In this document: piece after piece, positions 36,181 through 46,918 of the stretch
Layout: each line of letters starts with the position of its first letter
How positions within the stretch are numbered: position 1 is the first letter of the stretch
Assembly: GCF_007565055.1 (NCBI RefSeq)
Contig: NC_044554.1
Span: 137,763,463 to 137,827,462, forward strand
DNA from: Rhinopithecus roxellana
Lineage: Eukaryota > Chordata > Mammalia > Primates > Cercopithecidae
DNA: 64,000 nt
Direction: 5' to 3'
Made by a program: the position numbers and the translations under genes
Notes under the pieces: generated by a model
What the model saw: only the letters and a program-made list of their open reading frames with translations
Told to the model about the DNA's origin: nothing
The model's database searches: none

Positions 36181-38224
36181 ATTTACTTCTTTTGATTACC
36201 TAGGATGAGCAGGGAATGGAAGCAAGGCAATCACGATACAACCACCTTCTAGCATGTTGTGTTGTCAATATTAATCCAGATTATACTAATGAACATTCTT
36301 ACCCAAGATTGGACAAGGAAGGTTCCTGTTCTCCTTTCTTGAAAAACTGTATGGAGGTAAGAAAAGTGCAATCATATGCCATGGCTCTGATTTTGAGAAG
36401 AGAGCAATTTATGAAGAGTGTAGTGATACCTCTTCATAAATTGACAGAAGGTAAATTGACAGAAAGTAGTGCACAGCACAGCTTCACACTCTCAGTCATC
36501 TCAGATACACCCAGGCCCTTAGCAGCTTAGCTATACTAGCTAACAAATCCCTTCTTAAGAGAGTTTGAGTTGGATGTGTAACACTTGCAGGCAAAAATTG
36601 TCCTTAAATATTGACATTAAATATGGAAATGTATTTTCCAGAATATCTGACTGGAATTTTAAGAATATGTTTTCTTTTCATTTTAGTGATGGGTAATAGG
36701 AAAACAGAGTATATGATCACAGATATCATTTACTTATAAGACTCTAAGTTGGATTGTTAATTAATAAAAGCAGCTGTAGAAAACAATTTTAATATAAAAT
36801 TTTATCATCATAACCTTCAATTTTGGTAATGTTTTTATGAGGAAAGTGTTTCAGATTCTCTTCCACTATTCTATATATTCATGTATTGAGAAGCAGAAGA
36901 TTTACCTAAACTCAATATTCAACCAAAGTTGTTTGACTCAATGAGACTATAATCAGGTAGTACAATTTTTGGCAGTAATAAAAGTCTCCATTGTCAGTCC
37001 ACAAATGAAGTAACTTTTCTTGAATAAAACACAGAAAGATGCTGCAACAGAAAATGAAATGTGGAACACAATGGCATAACTGAGTCCCGAAATCAAACAT
37101 GAAATATAAAAGAGACTTTGTAAAGTCTGATTAATTTTTGACTTCATACTATTAAATAGATTAAAACATCCTCATAAAGTTGTAACATTTTTCTTCCAGT
37201 TTTCACTTTCTTCTTTAAGATAACCGTTAATTAATACAATAGGTAGTATCTATCTATTCTACACTTTTATCACTTTTTCTCTTGTGACATAGTAATGTTT
37301 CTGTGAGTAAATGGAAATGAAACCATTTCATAGATATTAATTGCTTGTAGGACACTGTGGAATGTACTGCAGACCGCATTGTCTAGGCCAATGATTTCAG
37401 CATTCTCAAATGTTTGCTTTTAATGTGCTTATACTACCAATAATATGACTTAAATATTTTATATCCTCTTATCGGTAGAATAACAAATTTTAATAGACTA
37501 GAAGGGAGGATGGATGCAGAATTAAGGAGGAAAAAAGAACCATACAATATAGCCCACAATTTATACATCCAAATATTTCCCAGATATGAAACTCTTTAGA
37601 TTATATTGTAACCCTTCCCTCTGGAGTCTTGACCTGCAGTTTAAGAAATACTGGCATTGATATATGAAATACACAGATAATGCAAAAACCTCATTTTACC
37701 AGATAGTTTCACCTTCTGCCCCCATCAATCATATTATGAAATCTGTCAACAGGGAGCAAATTGCATGGCTTAAATTTCACCTCTACTCTTTTCACATGGT
37801 CACTCAAAAAGAAGTGTTAATGGACAATATGAATGCCAGAAGTGGGGAAGAACAAAGCTATGAAGATACCAGTCTAATTAGCCCTTAAATAGTAATATTA
37901 AACTACACCTGCCATGCTTATGTTGCAAGAAAAAGTGAAGAAACCCTCTAGATCTTGTTTTGTTCTGTTTTGGAGAAGAGTTAATATTATTTTCTAGTCT
38001 CAGTGGCTTAGAGTATCTGCTCGTTTTCACTTTTAGCATGTTTCTCTTTTATCTTTTGTTTGCTTTCCCACTCTGAGCTCTTCAGCCAATCTTTTGTCCA
38101 ACTTTCTCCCTTGTTTATCTCACTGTCCTGACAAAACTCAATATGAATAAGGGATGCAAATAAACTTGGAAGAAAGTATTTTAGAGATATGAAACTACTA
38201 ATACATAGTAAATTCTAAATTTTT
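36181..38224. other. Unassigned sequence
   Basis: No family recognised. The plus 36216-36530 frame (104 codons) has no known domain and a composition like non-coding DNA. I do not consider it a gene. Confidence 0.4.
36405..36443. repeat. Perfect 14-bp inverted repeat, 11-nt loop
   Basis: caatttatgaagag (36405-36418) and ctcttcataaattg (36430-36443) are exact reverse complements. Directly after it, aaattgacagaa is repeated in tandem. This gives a compact 39-bp hairpin. Confidence 0.92.
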
Positions 38225-38720
38225 GTATTTATCATTTGATTAATGAATATTTCGAGTATGCCTATTACCTACCAGATAATGTCATACATTCAGATGATGG
38301 GTATTGTTAAGAAAATAGTTCGTTTCCTCATAGAGTTTGCACATAAGAATTAACAAAGAAGGAAAATTCAGTACCAGCATTTGCCAGTTATTGAGAAACT
38401 GTTACGTGCAGAATGCTGGGAGTAGATTTTCATATTGCTAAGGAAATATGTTACATGGAGACCCAACTTACTTCAGTGCATAAAGAAAGGTTTACTCATA
38501 CAGCAATATTTAGAGTGAGATTTGAAGAATGGTCACTACTTAAACAAGAGAAAGAATGGGTAGAACATTCTAGGAAGAGGGAACAGTATGCACAAAGGCT
38601 GTGAGGCAGGGAAAGCAGAGTATGTTGAAGAAATTGAGAGAAAGCTAGAGTGGCTGGAATGAAGTGAGCAAATAGTAAAGTTGTACCACCAAAATGCAAT
38701 AAGGGTCTTAAGCCATTTTT
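38225..38720 (-). mobile_element. L2 LINE (antisense)
   Basis: 'tgcctattacctaccagata', 'cctcatagagtttgcacata', 'gtgagatttgaagaatggtc', 'aagagggaacagtatgcaca', 'aaggctgtgaggcagggaaa', 'gagtggctggaatgaagtga' follow antisense L2 order. Frames here are artefacts. Confidence 0.8.
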
Positions 38721-38960
38721 TCTCAACTATCCTTTCTGACACTGTAATTTTCAGTTTGGGCTAATAATGGTATATTCTCTACACAATAGATGGAAACTTA
38801 TGTCTTTCTCAGACACACAAACCCAAAAGCTGCTAACTGCCTGCACAAAACTGCTTTTAATACCCTTTCTATGAAACGAAGCCCAATTTTATTACCTCAA
38901 AATGTTTTTCCGTGCTGTAACAATGCGTTTTGGTTCTGTATAAAATATATTATTCATTCA

Positions 38961-39264
38961 GCTGGGCACGGTGGCTCAAAGTAATCCCAGCACTTTGGAA
39001 GGCTGAGGCAGGCAGATTAGGAGGTGAGGAGATCAAGACCATCCTAGCTAACACAGTGAAACCCTGTCTCTACTAAAAATACAGAAAAGTTAGCCAGGTG
39101 TGGTGTCAGGCACCTGTAGTCCTAGCTACTTGGGAGGCTGAGGCAGGAGGATGGCGTGAACCTGGGAGGCCGGGCTTGCAGTGAGCCGAGTTCATGCCAT
39201 TGCATTTCAGCCTAGGTGACAGAGTGAGGCTCTGTCTCAATAAATAAATACATACATAAATAAA
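38961..39264 (+). mobile_element. Alu (sense), AluY/S-like
   Basis: 'gctgggcacggtggctcaaa' to 'gtgaggctctgtctcaataa' with a (AAAT)n-type tail. The 'aggcaggaggatggcgtgaa' wording fits younger Alus. A TSD of 14 bp with one mismatch: atattattcattca (38947-38960) and atattattcgttca (39265-39278). Confidence 0.95.
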
Positions 39265-39434
39265 ATATTATTCGTTCAAGTTTAACATAGTGTCTATTTT
39301 GAACAATACAGTTCACTAAGTGTTAAAATGAAACACACAAAAATTACATCTCACAACACTTGAAATCTTGGTAGTTTGACAGCAGGGTGTTGCCTTTAAT
39401 TTTGGAAAGAGTAAACAAATATAATGTTATTGGA

Positions 39435-39730
39435 GGCCAGACACAGTGGCTCATGTCTGTAATCCCAGCACTTTGAGAGGCCAATGAAAAAGTATTGCTT
39501 AAGCCATAAGTTCAAAAGCTGCCTAGGCAACAAAGTGAGATCTTATCTCTAAAACAAACAACAACAACAAAAAAAAAAAACATTAGCCAGGCAGGCATAG
39601 TGGTGTACAACTAGTCCCAGCTACTTGGAAGGCTGAGGTGGGAGGATCACTTGAGCCCAGGAGTTCAAAGCTTCAGTGAGCTATGATCATGACACTGCAC
39701 TACAGCCTGGGTGACAGAAGGAGGACTTGA

Positions 39731-39732
<2 letters not shown>
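39435..39732 (+). mobile_element. AluJ-like (sense)
   Basis: 'ggccagacacagtggctcat', a left arm with an internal deletion, an A-rich linker around 39555-39580, 'gcccaggagttcaaagcttc', 'gcctgggtgacagaaggagg'. The AT palindrome at 39734 sits where its A-tail should be. Confidence 0.9.
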
Positions 39733-39733
<1 letters not shown>

Positions 39734-39783
<50 letters not shown>

Positions 39784-39820
39784 GTGTATATATATATATA
39801 CGTGTATATATATATACGTG

Positions 39821-39864
<44 letters not shown>

Positions 39865-39902
39865 CACGTATATATATATATACACGTATATATATATATA
39901 TA
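39734..39902. repeat. (TA)n tract with inverted CGTG/CACG words
   Basis: About 170 bp of nearly pure TA. On the left half 'tacgtgta' occurs three times, on the right half the complement 'tacacgta' twice, arranged around a centre near 39835-39850. Most of the tract can fold on itself. Open frames here (alternating Y/I) are low-complexity artefacts. Confidence 0.95.
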
Positions 39903-41030
39903 AATTAGCATCAACTTTTAAATTAGTTTAGTACATAATGTGTTATTTTTAAATATTTATAAATGGGTTGCAAGAATCTTACTAATTTGCATAGTTGTCT
40001 TTTCCAGTAATAAAGGGACAAATCAGATGGTCTAACAAATTATTTTAGCATATTAGTATGGAAGCTGAAAGTTTATATTTCCTAATTTTATACAGAGCCA
40101 GATCTCAATATTTTTATTCACTCAAATACTTATAAGCTGATCAATTAATCTACTAGTTACAATTAGAATGTTTCATCACCACCATCACCTTCACACCCTG
40201 CTACGCCTTCAGTGATCATTAGGGTTAAGATGAATATTAACATTAGTAGTGTGAGGAAGAGATATATTAACATTTCTCTCTGACGAGAATACCATCCTGT
40301 CTTGCCTAACATATGGAAGTTGTTTTCCAGCGATTACTGAATTCCATTAAGATTTTAGAACTGAACTAAATCGATATAAAAATTATAAAAACCATTATGT
40401 TTTTAAGAGAAAACAAAAACAGGATAAAATCTTAGTTTACATTTATGGATCATACATCCATATTGCTTCTATAAGGTATTTCTTGGTCTGGTGTTTATTA
40501 TTAATTGGAATTATGCCTATTTTTTAATGTTAACTTGGGCTCCTGGTCCAAGGTGAAAAATTTGGCACAAACTTTTTCTCTTCTTACCAATTGAGAAAAT
40601 CTTTCACTTTTATAAAAGCATAGAATGCTAGAACAAATAAAACTAGAATCTTGAGGAAAATCCAAAAGCTATACAAGAAAGTCATAGTCCAAGTATAGAG
40701 CAAAGTATTCAAATCAGAGTAAGTAAGCAGGCTGAAGTAAGAACAATGGAAGGGATATCAAGAAATAACCAGAATGAATGACATGCTGAACATAATAAAG
40801 ATATGGTAGGAAGGGAAATATTTCTTCCTCCAAAAAAGAAATAAGAAAAAATAAGAAAATACAGAGAAAATAAAGTCACAAATAAAAAGTATGGGAAAAT
40901 GTAGCAGTATAAAGCCTGATATAATTTTAACAAATCCATAAATAGTGTATATCACTTCTTTCTATATTCCATTAGTCAGAATTAATTGTGTTAAGCTGCA
41001 GTGCTGACTGAGAAACTTACATTACCTGGA
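39903..41030. other. Unassigned AT-rich sequence
   Basis: No repeat family or gene recognised. Confidence 0.4.
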
Positions 41031-41226
41031 AAGAAGAAAAAAAGAGAGAAAGAGAGGAAGGAAGGAAGGAAGGAAGGGAGAGAGGGAGGGAGGGAGGGAG
41101 GGAGGGAGGGAGGGAGGAGGGAGAGGGGAGAAGGGGGAAGAGAGGGAGAGGGAGAAGGGAAGGAGGGGAGAGAGGGAAAGAGGGAGGGAAAGAAAAAGGG
41201 AGAAAAGAAAGAGAAAAGAAAAAAAG
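41031..41226 (+). repeat. Homopurine tract (GGAA/GGGA)n
   Basis: About 195 bases of almost uninterrupted A/G on the plus strand, with (GGAA)n, then (GGGA)n around 41075-41115, then irregular purines. The mirror symmetry and G-runs make it a candidate for triplex (H-DNA) and possibly quadruplex structure. The 80-codon frames on both strands are repeat artefacts. Confidence 0.96.
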
Positions 41227-41694
41227 ACTTGATAAGCATCTAGATCATATCTTAAACAGTTTGTTATAAAATAGTAAACACTTAAAAACTTTATTTATTC
41301 ATGGATATGATTTTGACTTCCCACTTTGCAAGATAACAGTATTGCCATTTCACTACCACTCATCATTCATTCTGCTAACCACTTTCAGCCACCTGTACAT
41401 TATATTAACATTTTATTTTTTAATAAAAATAATTGTATTATATTTTATTGCAAGATTGACAATTTTTACATTCTATTCCATGGTCATAATAAAATTTGTT
41501 GCCTTTTGAATACTGGTGAATTATAGAAGTTTAAAATCCATAACAGCATTTTCCACGTTATAACTATTTAAATATTACTCACTGCAGAGGCACATAGTGT
41601 TCTACTATTTCAGTTCTATTTGCACTTCAAGGAAAGAACATTTAATGAATATTCTTATCTACTTTGAATCAATCTGAAAAATAAAATGGATATA
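41227..41694. other. Unassigned AT-rich sequence
   Basis: Nothing recognised. Confidence 0.4.
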
Positions 41695-42180
41695 TACAAA
41701 TAAACAAGCAGACCCTAAGAGACCTGTGGGACTAAACAAAAGATCTAATATTTTTACCATTAGAGTTCCAGGAAGGGAGAAAAATAACGGGTCTGAGAAA
41801 GTACCGGAAGAAACCATGGCTAAATACTTATATGGCAAGGGACACTAACTGTTATATTCAAAAAGATGAGTGAACCCCAAACAGGATGAACCCGAAGAAA
41901 TCCATGCCTAGATATGTCATCATAAATATTTGAAAACTAAAGAGAAAGAAAAAATCTTGAAAACAGCTAGAGAAGAATACCTTACCATAGAGGGTAGAAG
42001 GAAGTAGCACAACATTTTTCAAGTGTAAAAAACTGACAAAACAAAACTACCAACTTAGAGTCCTATATAGAATGAAACTATCATTCAACAATGAAGGGGA
42101 ATTCAAGAAGCACTAAATTAAGTAAAACTAAGAGAATTTGTTGCCAAAGAATACAGTAAACAAAATTATGGGTAAATAGA

Positions 42181-42540
42181 GTAGTCTTTCCTTATCCTCA
42201 GGGGATATGTTTCAAGATTCCTAGTGGATGCCTGAAACCTCAGATAGTATTCAACCCAATATATACTGTACTATATTTTTTCAATCTGATAACCCAGATA
42301 GCTACTGAGTGACTAATGGCTGGATAGCAAATATAGTGTGGATACACTGGACAGAGAGACATTTCAGGTCTTGAACAGATGGCACAGAATGCTGCAAGAT
42401 TTCATCACACTACTCAGAACGGCACAAATTTAAAACATGCGTTGTTTATTTCTGGAATTTTTCATTTAATAATTTCAACCTGCAGTTGACTACTAGTAAC
42501 TGAAACTGCAGAATGTAAAACCTTGAATGGGCAGACTATT
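42181..42540 (+). mobile_element. Tigger-like DNA transposon (non-autonomous)
   Basis: Left end 'gtagtctttccttatcctca', then 'agtggatgcctgaaacctca'. The right end 'taactgaaactgcagaatgt', 'aaaaccttgaatgggcagac' + tatt is its loose inverted complement (...agtct... at both ends). This order (terminal repeat, 'gatgcctgaaaccgcgg', and a 'aactgaaaccgcgg' end) is typical of TcMar-Tigger derivatives. Inserted in L1M. Confidence 0.6.
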
Positions 42541-42739
42541 CTAGCTAGACTTCCTTTCATGTCTTGAGTTTTTTAATCACATTAATGTTTCAGGTAAAAA
42601 ATCTAACACTGCCTGATGTGATTTTCAATGTATATAAAGAAAATATTTAAGACAATTTTAAGTGGGCAGAAAAAAGGAACATAAAGGGAGATAAGTTTTC
42701 TGAACTTTACTCAAACTGTTTAAAATGACAACAGTAAAT

Positions 42740-43115
42740 TGATTATATATGTACCATATTATACATGTAGATGTATAGGCATAAGTATATAGATGTAACA
42801 CATACCTATATAGACATATGCATGTGTGTGTATATATATGTAGTGTAATATATATAGGATATGTATATTACATAGTGTATATGGTATAATATGTAGTATA
42901 TATGTAACATACACTATGCAATATGTAATATATACATACACTAGTGTATATATCTAATATATAGATACAGTATACATATTACACTATAATTCTACAGAAT
43001 GAGTAAAATAAGCATCTGTATATACATGATACACAATACATATTACACTGTGTGTATATATACACACATATATAGTGTGTGTGTATATATATAGATATAG
43101 AAAATAAATATATAG
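42740..43115. repeat. TA/TGTA-rich simple sequence
   Basis: Irregular mixture of tatata, tgtgta and acatac words, partly inverted, without a strict period. Confidence 0.85.
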
Positions 43116-43302
43116 AGTATAATACATGGAGAAACCACTGAAAAGCCATACAGAAAGAAACACTCAAAAACAATATACAATAAATCCAAATAGAACTCTG
43201 AAAATTAAAATAAGCATGTTAAAATCTGTAGGAGATGGCTAAAGGAGTGCTGAGAGGGAAATTTACAGCATGAAATGTGTGTATATATGCATGCGTTTAT
43301 TT

Positions 43303-43693
43303 TTTTTTTGATTTTTTTTGATTTTTTTATTATACTTTAAGTTCTAGGGTACATGTGCATAACATGTAGGTTTGTTACATATGTATACTTGTGCCATGTT
43401 GGTGTGCCGCACCCATCAACTCGTCAGCACCCATCAATTCATCATTTATATCATGTATAACTCCCAATGCAATCTCTCCCCCCTCCCCCCTCCCCATGAT
43501 AGGCCCCAGTGTGTGATGTTCCCCTTCCCGAGTCCAAGTGATCTCATTGTTCAGTTCCCACCTATGAGTGAGAACATGCGGTGTTTGGTTTTCTGTTCTT
43601 GTGATAGTTTGCTAAGAATGATGGTTTCCAGCTGCATCCATGTCCCTACAAAGGACGCAAACTCATCCTTTTTTACGGCTGCATAGTATTCGT
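43303..43693 (-). mobile_element. Cercopithecoid-type L1 3' end (antisense, truncated)
   Basis: T-rich head with TTTGA interruptions, then the antisense L1 3' UTR and the end of ORF2, stopping at 'gcatagtattc' (43693). The minus strand reads the ORF2 terminus AAVKKDEFASFVGTWMQLETI. It shares with the full-length element at 44812 the tandem 18-bp words (43408-43443) and 'ctaagaatgatggtttccag'. The two copies are thus of one subfamily, only about 1.1 kb apart and in opposite orientation. No convincing TSD. Confidence 0.93.
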
Positions 43694-44324
43694 TAGGAAA
43701 ACTAAACCTGATTCATTCAGTTCTAAAGACTGGAGTATATGCCATGTCTTAGGTCACTTATGAAGAAGAATAAAAAAATAAAAAATAAAGACTGAAGTGT
43801 ATATGACATTAATTGATGCCCTAGCTCCTGTTGCTTTGTGAGTGTTTAAAATACCCTAGGTCATGCCATAGCACCACAGTAATGGAGATAACAGTGCTAG
43901 TTGAGATTTCATACATGAAAAAAAAATCTATCTATCAAAAACAATTTGACTATATTTCTCTCTTTATAGCACTCTTTTTGCCAGTATCATCTCTCCTGAC
44001 ATCTTAACAGATGCTGATGGCTATGGATTCCACCAAGAACACTAGTTCAACAAATTGGACACAGAAACCACTAAGCTCAGAAAGTTTAAATTAGCATGCT
44101 ATCAATGAAAGCACAGAAACATGAGCACATTCTTAGGATCATCAAGTAAACTCCATTGTGGGTATAATGGGGGAAGGTAATGGATAAAACCCCCAAACTG
44201 ACAAACTAACATTGACTGAATTTACTATGATTTTCTGGAATAGAATTTTGATCCTCTACCAGAAAAGAAGGCTTTGTGGGGGGGGGGGGGGGGGGGGGAA
44301 TTGAGACATCTAAATAAAGTCTGT
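43694..44324. other. Unassigned sequence with poly(G)
   Basis: No recognised repeat except the 21-base G run at 44278-44298. Confidence 0.4.
44278..44298 (+). repeat. Poly(G) run of 21
   Basis: Twenty-one consecutive G residues. Long G homopolymers are much rarer than A runs in primate DNA. The length may be inexact because such runs are hard to sequence. Confidence 0.85.
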
Positions 44325-44510
44325 AGTTTTGTTAATAGTAAAGTATTAATACCAATTTCCTATTTTAACAAATGTCCCATGATTATGAAGGATGTTAATA
44401 TTAAGGGAAAACTGGTGAAAGGCATTCGGGAACTCTGTACTTTCCTTGTAACATTTTTACAAATCCAAAAATATCCCACAATATAAAGTTCATTATTTAA
44501 AAAATAACAT
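44325..44510 (+). mobile_element. L1M 3' end
   Basis: 'agggaaaactggtgaaaggc', 'attcgggaactctgtacttt', 'cttgtaacatttttacaaat', 'ccaaaaatatcccacaatat', then an A-rich end: the L1ME/L1MC-type 3' UTR. It could be the distal end of the L1M starting at 41695, same strand, but the middle is missing. Confidence 0.65.
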
Positions 44511-44811
44511 TGAAATCTTGTGTGAGAAAAGACAAAGGCCTTGTAGTAAGGGCTTTGAAGCATGAAGTCACTGTCATAACAAAACATAGTTGTCATAGCA
44601 AAGACTCAGAATACACAGGTCAAGAACAATGTGATATTTTAAGGATATATGTCAGAGAAGACTACCACATTGCTTTATTCCCATGGGTTAGAGATTATCA
44701 CCACTTTCTAAGTGTTAAATTGAGAAAGAAATCAGAATAACATATGTTATTTAACATATTTTGAACGTGTTAACATTTTAAATATGTACTAACATTTAAA
44801 AATGTTATTTA

Positions 44812-45843
44812 GGAGCGGAGCAAGATGGCCGAATAGGAACAGCTCCAGTCTCCAACTCCCAGCGCAAGCGACACAGAAGACCGGTGATTTCTGCATTTTC
44901 AACTGAGGTACTGGGGTCATCTCACTAGGGAGTGCCGGACAATCGGTGCTGGTCAGCTGCTGCAGCCTGACCAGCGAGAGCTGAAGCAGGGCGAGGCATT
45001 GCCTCACCTGGAAGCGCAAGGGGGAAGGGAATCCCTTTTCCTAGCCAGGGGAACTGAGACACACAACACCTGGAAAATCGGGTAACTCCCACCCCAATAC
45101 TGCACTTTAAGCAAGCAGGCACACCAGGAGAATATATCCCACACCTGGCCGGGAGGGTCCCACGCCCACGGAGCCTCCCTCACTGCTAACACAGCAGTCT
45201 GCGGCGATCTATCTGCAAGGCAGCAGCGAGGCTGGGGGAGGGGCGCCGGCCATTGCTGAGGCTTAAGTAGGTAAACAAAGCCACTGGGAAGCTCGAACTG
45301 GGTGGAGCTCACAGCAGCTCAAGGAAGCCTGCCTGTCTCTGTAGTCTCCACCTCTGGGGACAGCGCACAGCTGAAGACCAACAGGGGAAGCAGCGGGGGC
45401 CTGTGCAGACGCGAACGACTCTGTCTGACAGCTTTGGGGAGAGCCGTGGATATCGCAACCCGGAGGTTGAGATCTGAGAACAGACAGACTGCCTGCTCAG
45501 GTGGGTCCCTGACCCCTGAGTAGCCTAGCTGGGAGACATCCCCCACTAGGGGCAGTCTGACACCCCACACCACACAGGGTGGAGTACACCCCTGAGAGGA
45601 AACTTCCAAAGGGAGAATCAGACAGGTACACTCGCTGTTCAGCAATATTCTATCTTCGGCAACCTCTGCTGCTGATACCCAGGCAAACAGGGTCTGGAGT
45701 GGACCTCAAGCAATCTCCAACAGACCAACAGACAGTCCTTCTGACTGTCAGAAGGAAAACTATCAAACAGGAAGGACACCTATACCAAAACCCCATCAGT
45801 ACGTCACCATCATCAAAGACCAGAGACAGATAAAACCACAAAG
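44812..45843 (+). promoter_or_regulatory. L1 5' UTR (internal promoter) with YY1-type site
   Basis: About 1.03 kb ahead of ORF1. CAAGATGGCCG at 44821-44831, about 10 bases from the 5' end, is the YY1 site that in L1 fixes the start of RNA polymerase II transcription. The rest is GC-richer than the surroundings. In L1PA elements this region also has an antisense promoter. It seems nearly complete; activity cannot be judged from sequence. Confidence 0.85.
45209..45253 (-). pseudogene. Antisense ORF0-like frame, stops after 14 codons
   Basis: In the 5' UTR on the minus strand an ATG (complement of 45251-45253) starts MAGAPPPASLLPCR and meets TAG at 45209-45211. Position and the first residues (MAGAPPPAS-) resemble ORF0, the antisense frame described in primate L1 5' UTRs, which is about 70 residues in apes. 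If it is homologous, this copy is shortened unless splicing removes the stop. Homology is inferred from memory. Confidence 0.5.
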
Positions 45844-46855
45844 ATGGGGAAGAAGCAGGGCAGAAAAGTTGGAAATTCAAAAAATAAGAGCGCATCTCCC
45901 CCTGCAAAGGAGCACAGCCCATCGCCAGCAACGGATCAAAACTGGTCAGAGAATGACTTTGACGAGATGAGAGAAGAAGGCTTCAGTCCATCAAACTTCT
46001 CAGAGCTAAAGGAGGAATTACGTACCCAGCGCAAAGAAACTAAAAATCTTGAAAAAAGAGTGGAAGAATTGACAGCGAGACTAATTAATGCAGAGAAGAT
46101 CATAAACGAAATGACAGATGAAAACCATGACACGAGAAATACATGACAAATGCACAAGCTTCAGTAACCGACTTGATCAACTGGAATAAAGCATATCAGC
46201 GACTGAAGATCAAATGAATGAAATGAAGCGAGAAGAGAAACCAAAAGAAAAAAGAAGAAAAAGAAATGAACAAAGCCTGCAAGAAGTATGGGATTACGTA
46301 AAAAGACCAAATCTACGTCTGATTGGGGTGCCTGAAAGTGAGGGGAAAATGGAACCAAGTTGGAAAACACTCTTCAGGATATCATCCAGGAGAACTTCCC
46401 CAACCTAGTAGGGAGGCAACATTCAAATTCAGGAAATACAGAGAACGCCACAAAGATACTCCTCCAGAAGAGCAACTCCAAGACACATAATTGCCAGATT
46501 CACCAAAGTTGAAATGAAGGAAAAAATCTTAAGGGCAGCCAGAGAGAAAGGTCGGGTTACCCACAAAGGGAAGCCCATCAGACTAACAGCAGATCTCTCG
46601 GCAGAAACTCTACAAGCCAGAAGAGAGTGGGGGCCAATATTCAACGTTCTTAAAGAAAAGAATTTTAAACCCAGAATTTCATATCCAGCCAAACTAAGTT
46701 TCATCAGTGAAGGAGAAATAAAATCCTTTACAGATAAGCAAATGCTTAGAGATTTTGTCACCACCAGGCCTGCCTTACAAGAGACCCTGAAGGAAGCCCT
46801 AAACATGGAAAGGAACAACCGGTACCAGCCATTGCAAAAACATGCCAAAATGTAA
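45844..46855 (+). pseudogene. L1 ORF1 (RNA-binding chaperone), broken
   Basis: ORF1p normally forms a coiled-coil trimer that binds L1 RNA (about 338 residues). The frame begins at 45844 (MGKKQGRKVGNSKN), with a coiled-coil-like segment (LKEELRTQRKETKNLEKRVEEL). Breaks: a shift near 46119-46121 ending at TGA 46144-46146; a TAA at 46187-46189 in the restored frame; a shift in the G-run 46342-46345, which a second small deletion near 46411-46416 appears to correct. After that the RRM/C-terminal part is open (46514-46855, MKEKILRAAREKGRVTHKGK to QKHAKM). The lesions are inferred by frame logic and family knowledge. No complete protein can be made. Confidence 0.92.
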
Positions 46856-46918
46856 AGACCATCGAGGCTAGGAAGAAACTGCATCAACTAACGAGCAAAA
46901 TAACCAGTTAATATCATA

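Larger units (their letters stand above)
41695..43290 (+). mobile_element. Old L1M (ORF1 to ORF2 start), interrupted
   Basis: 41760-42170 corresponds to L1M ORF1 C-terminal sequence ('ggatgaacccgaagaaatcc', 'aaaatcttgaaaacagctag', 'gagtcctatatagaatgaaa'). 42541-42735 and 43115-43290 continue it. 'gagatggctaaaggagtgct' and 'gagagggaaatttacagcat' at 43230-43270 match an ORF2 endonuclease/RT linker. Interrupted by a Tigger-like element and a TA-rich expansion. No frame is intact. Confidence 0.65.

Noticed and set aside
36216..36530. A 104-codon frame in otherwise unassigned DNA
   Set aside because: No domain, no splice or promoter context that I can see, and it spans a hairpin and a tandem duplication. 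A chance frame is more likely.
39700..39914. Open frames alternating Tyr and Ile
   Set aside because: Translation of a TA repeat on both strands; no coding meaning.
41001..41243. 80-codon charged (RKEG-rich) and serine/proline-rich frames
   Set aside because: Both are readings of the homopurine tract.
45302..45833. Frames before L1 ORF1 on the plus strand
   Set aside because: They lie in the L1 5' UTR, and no known L1 protein is encoded there in sense.
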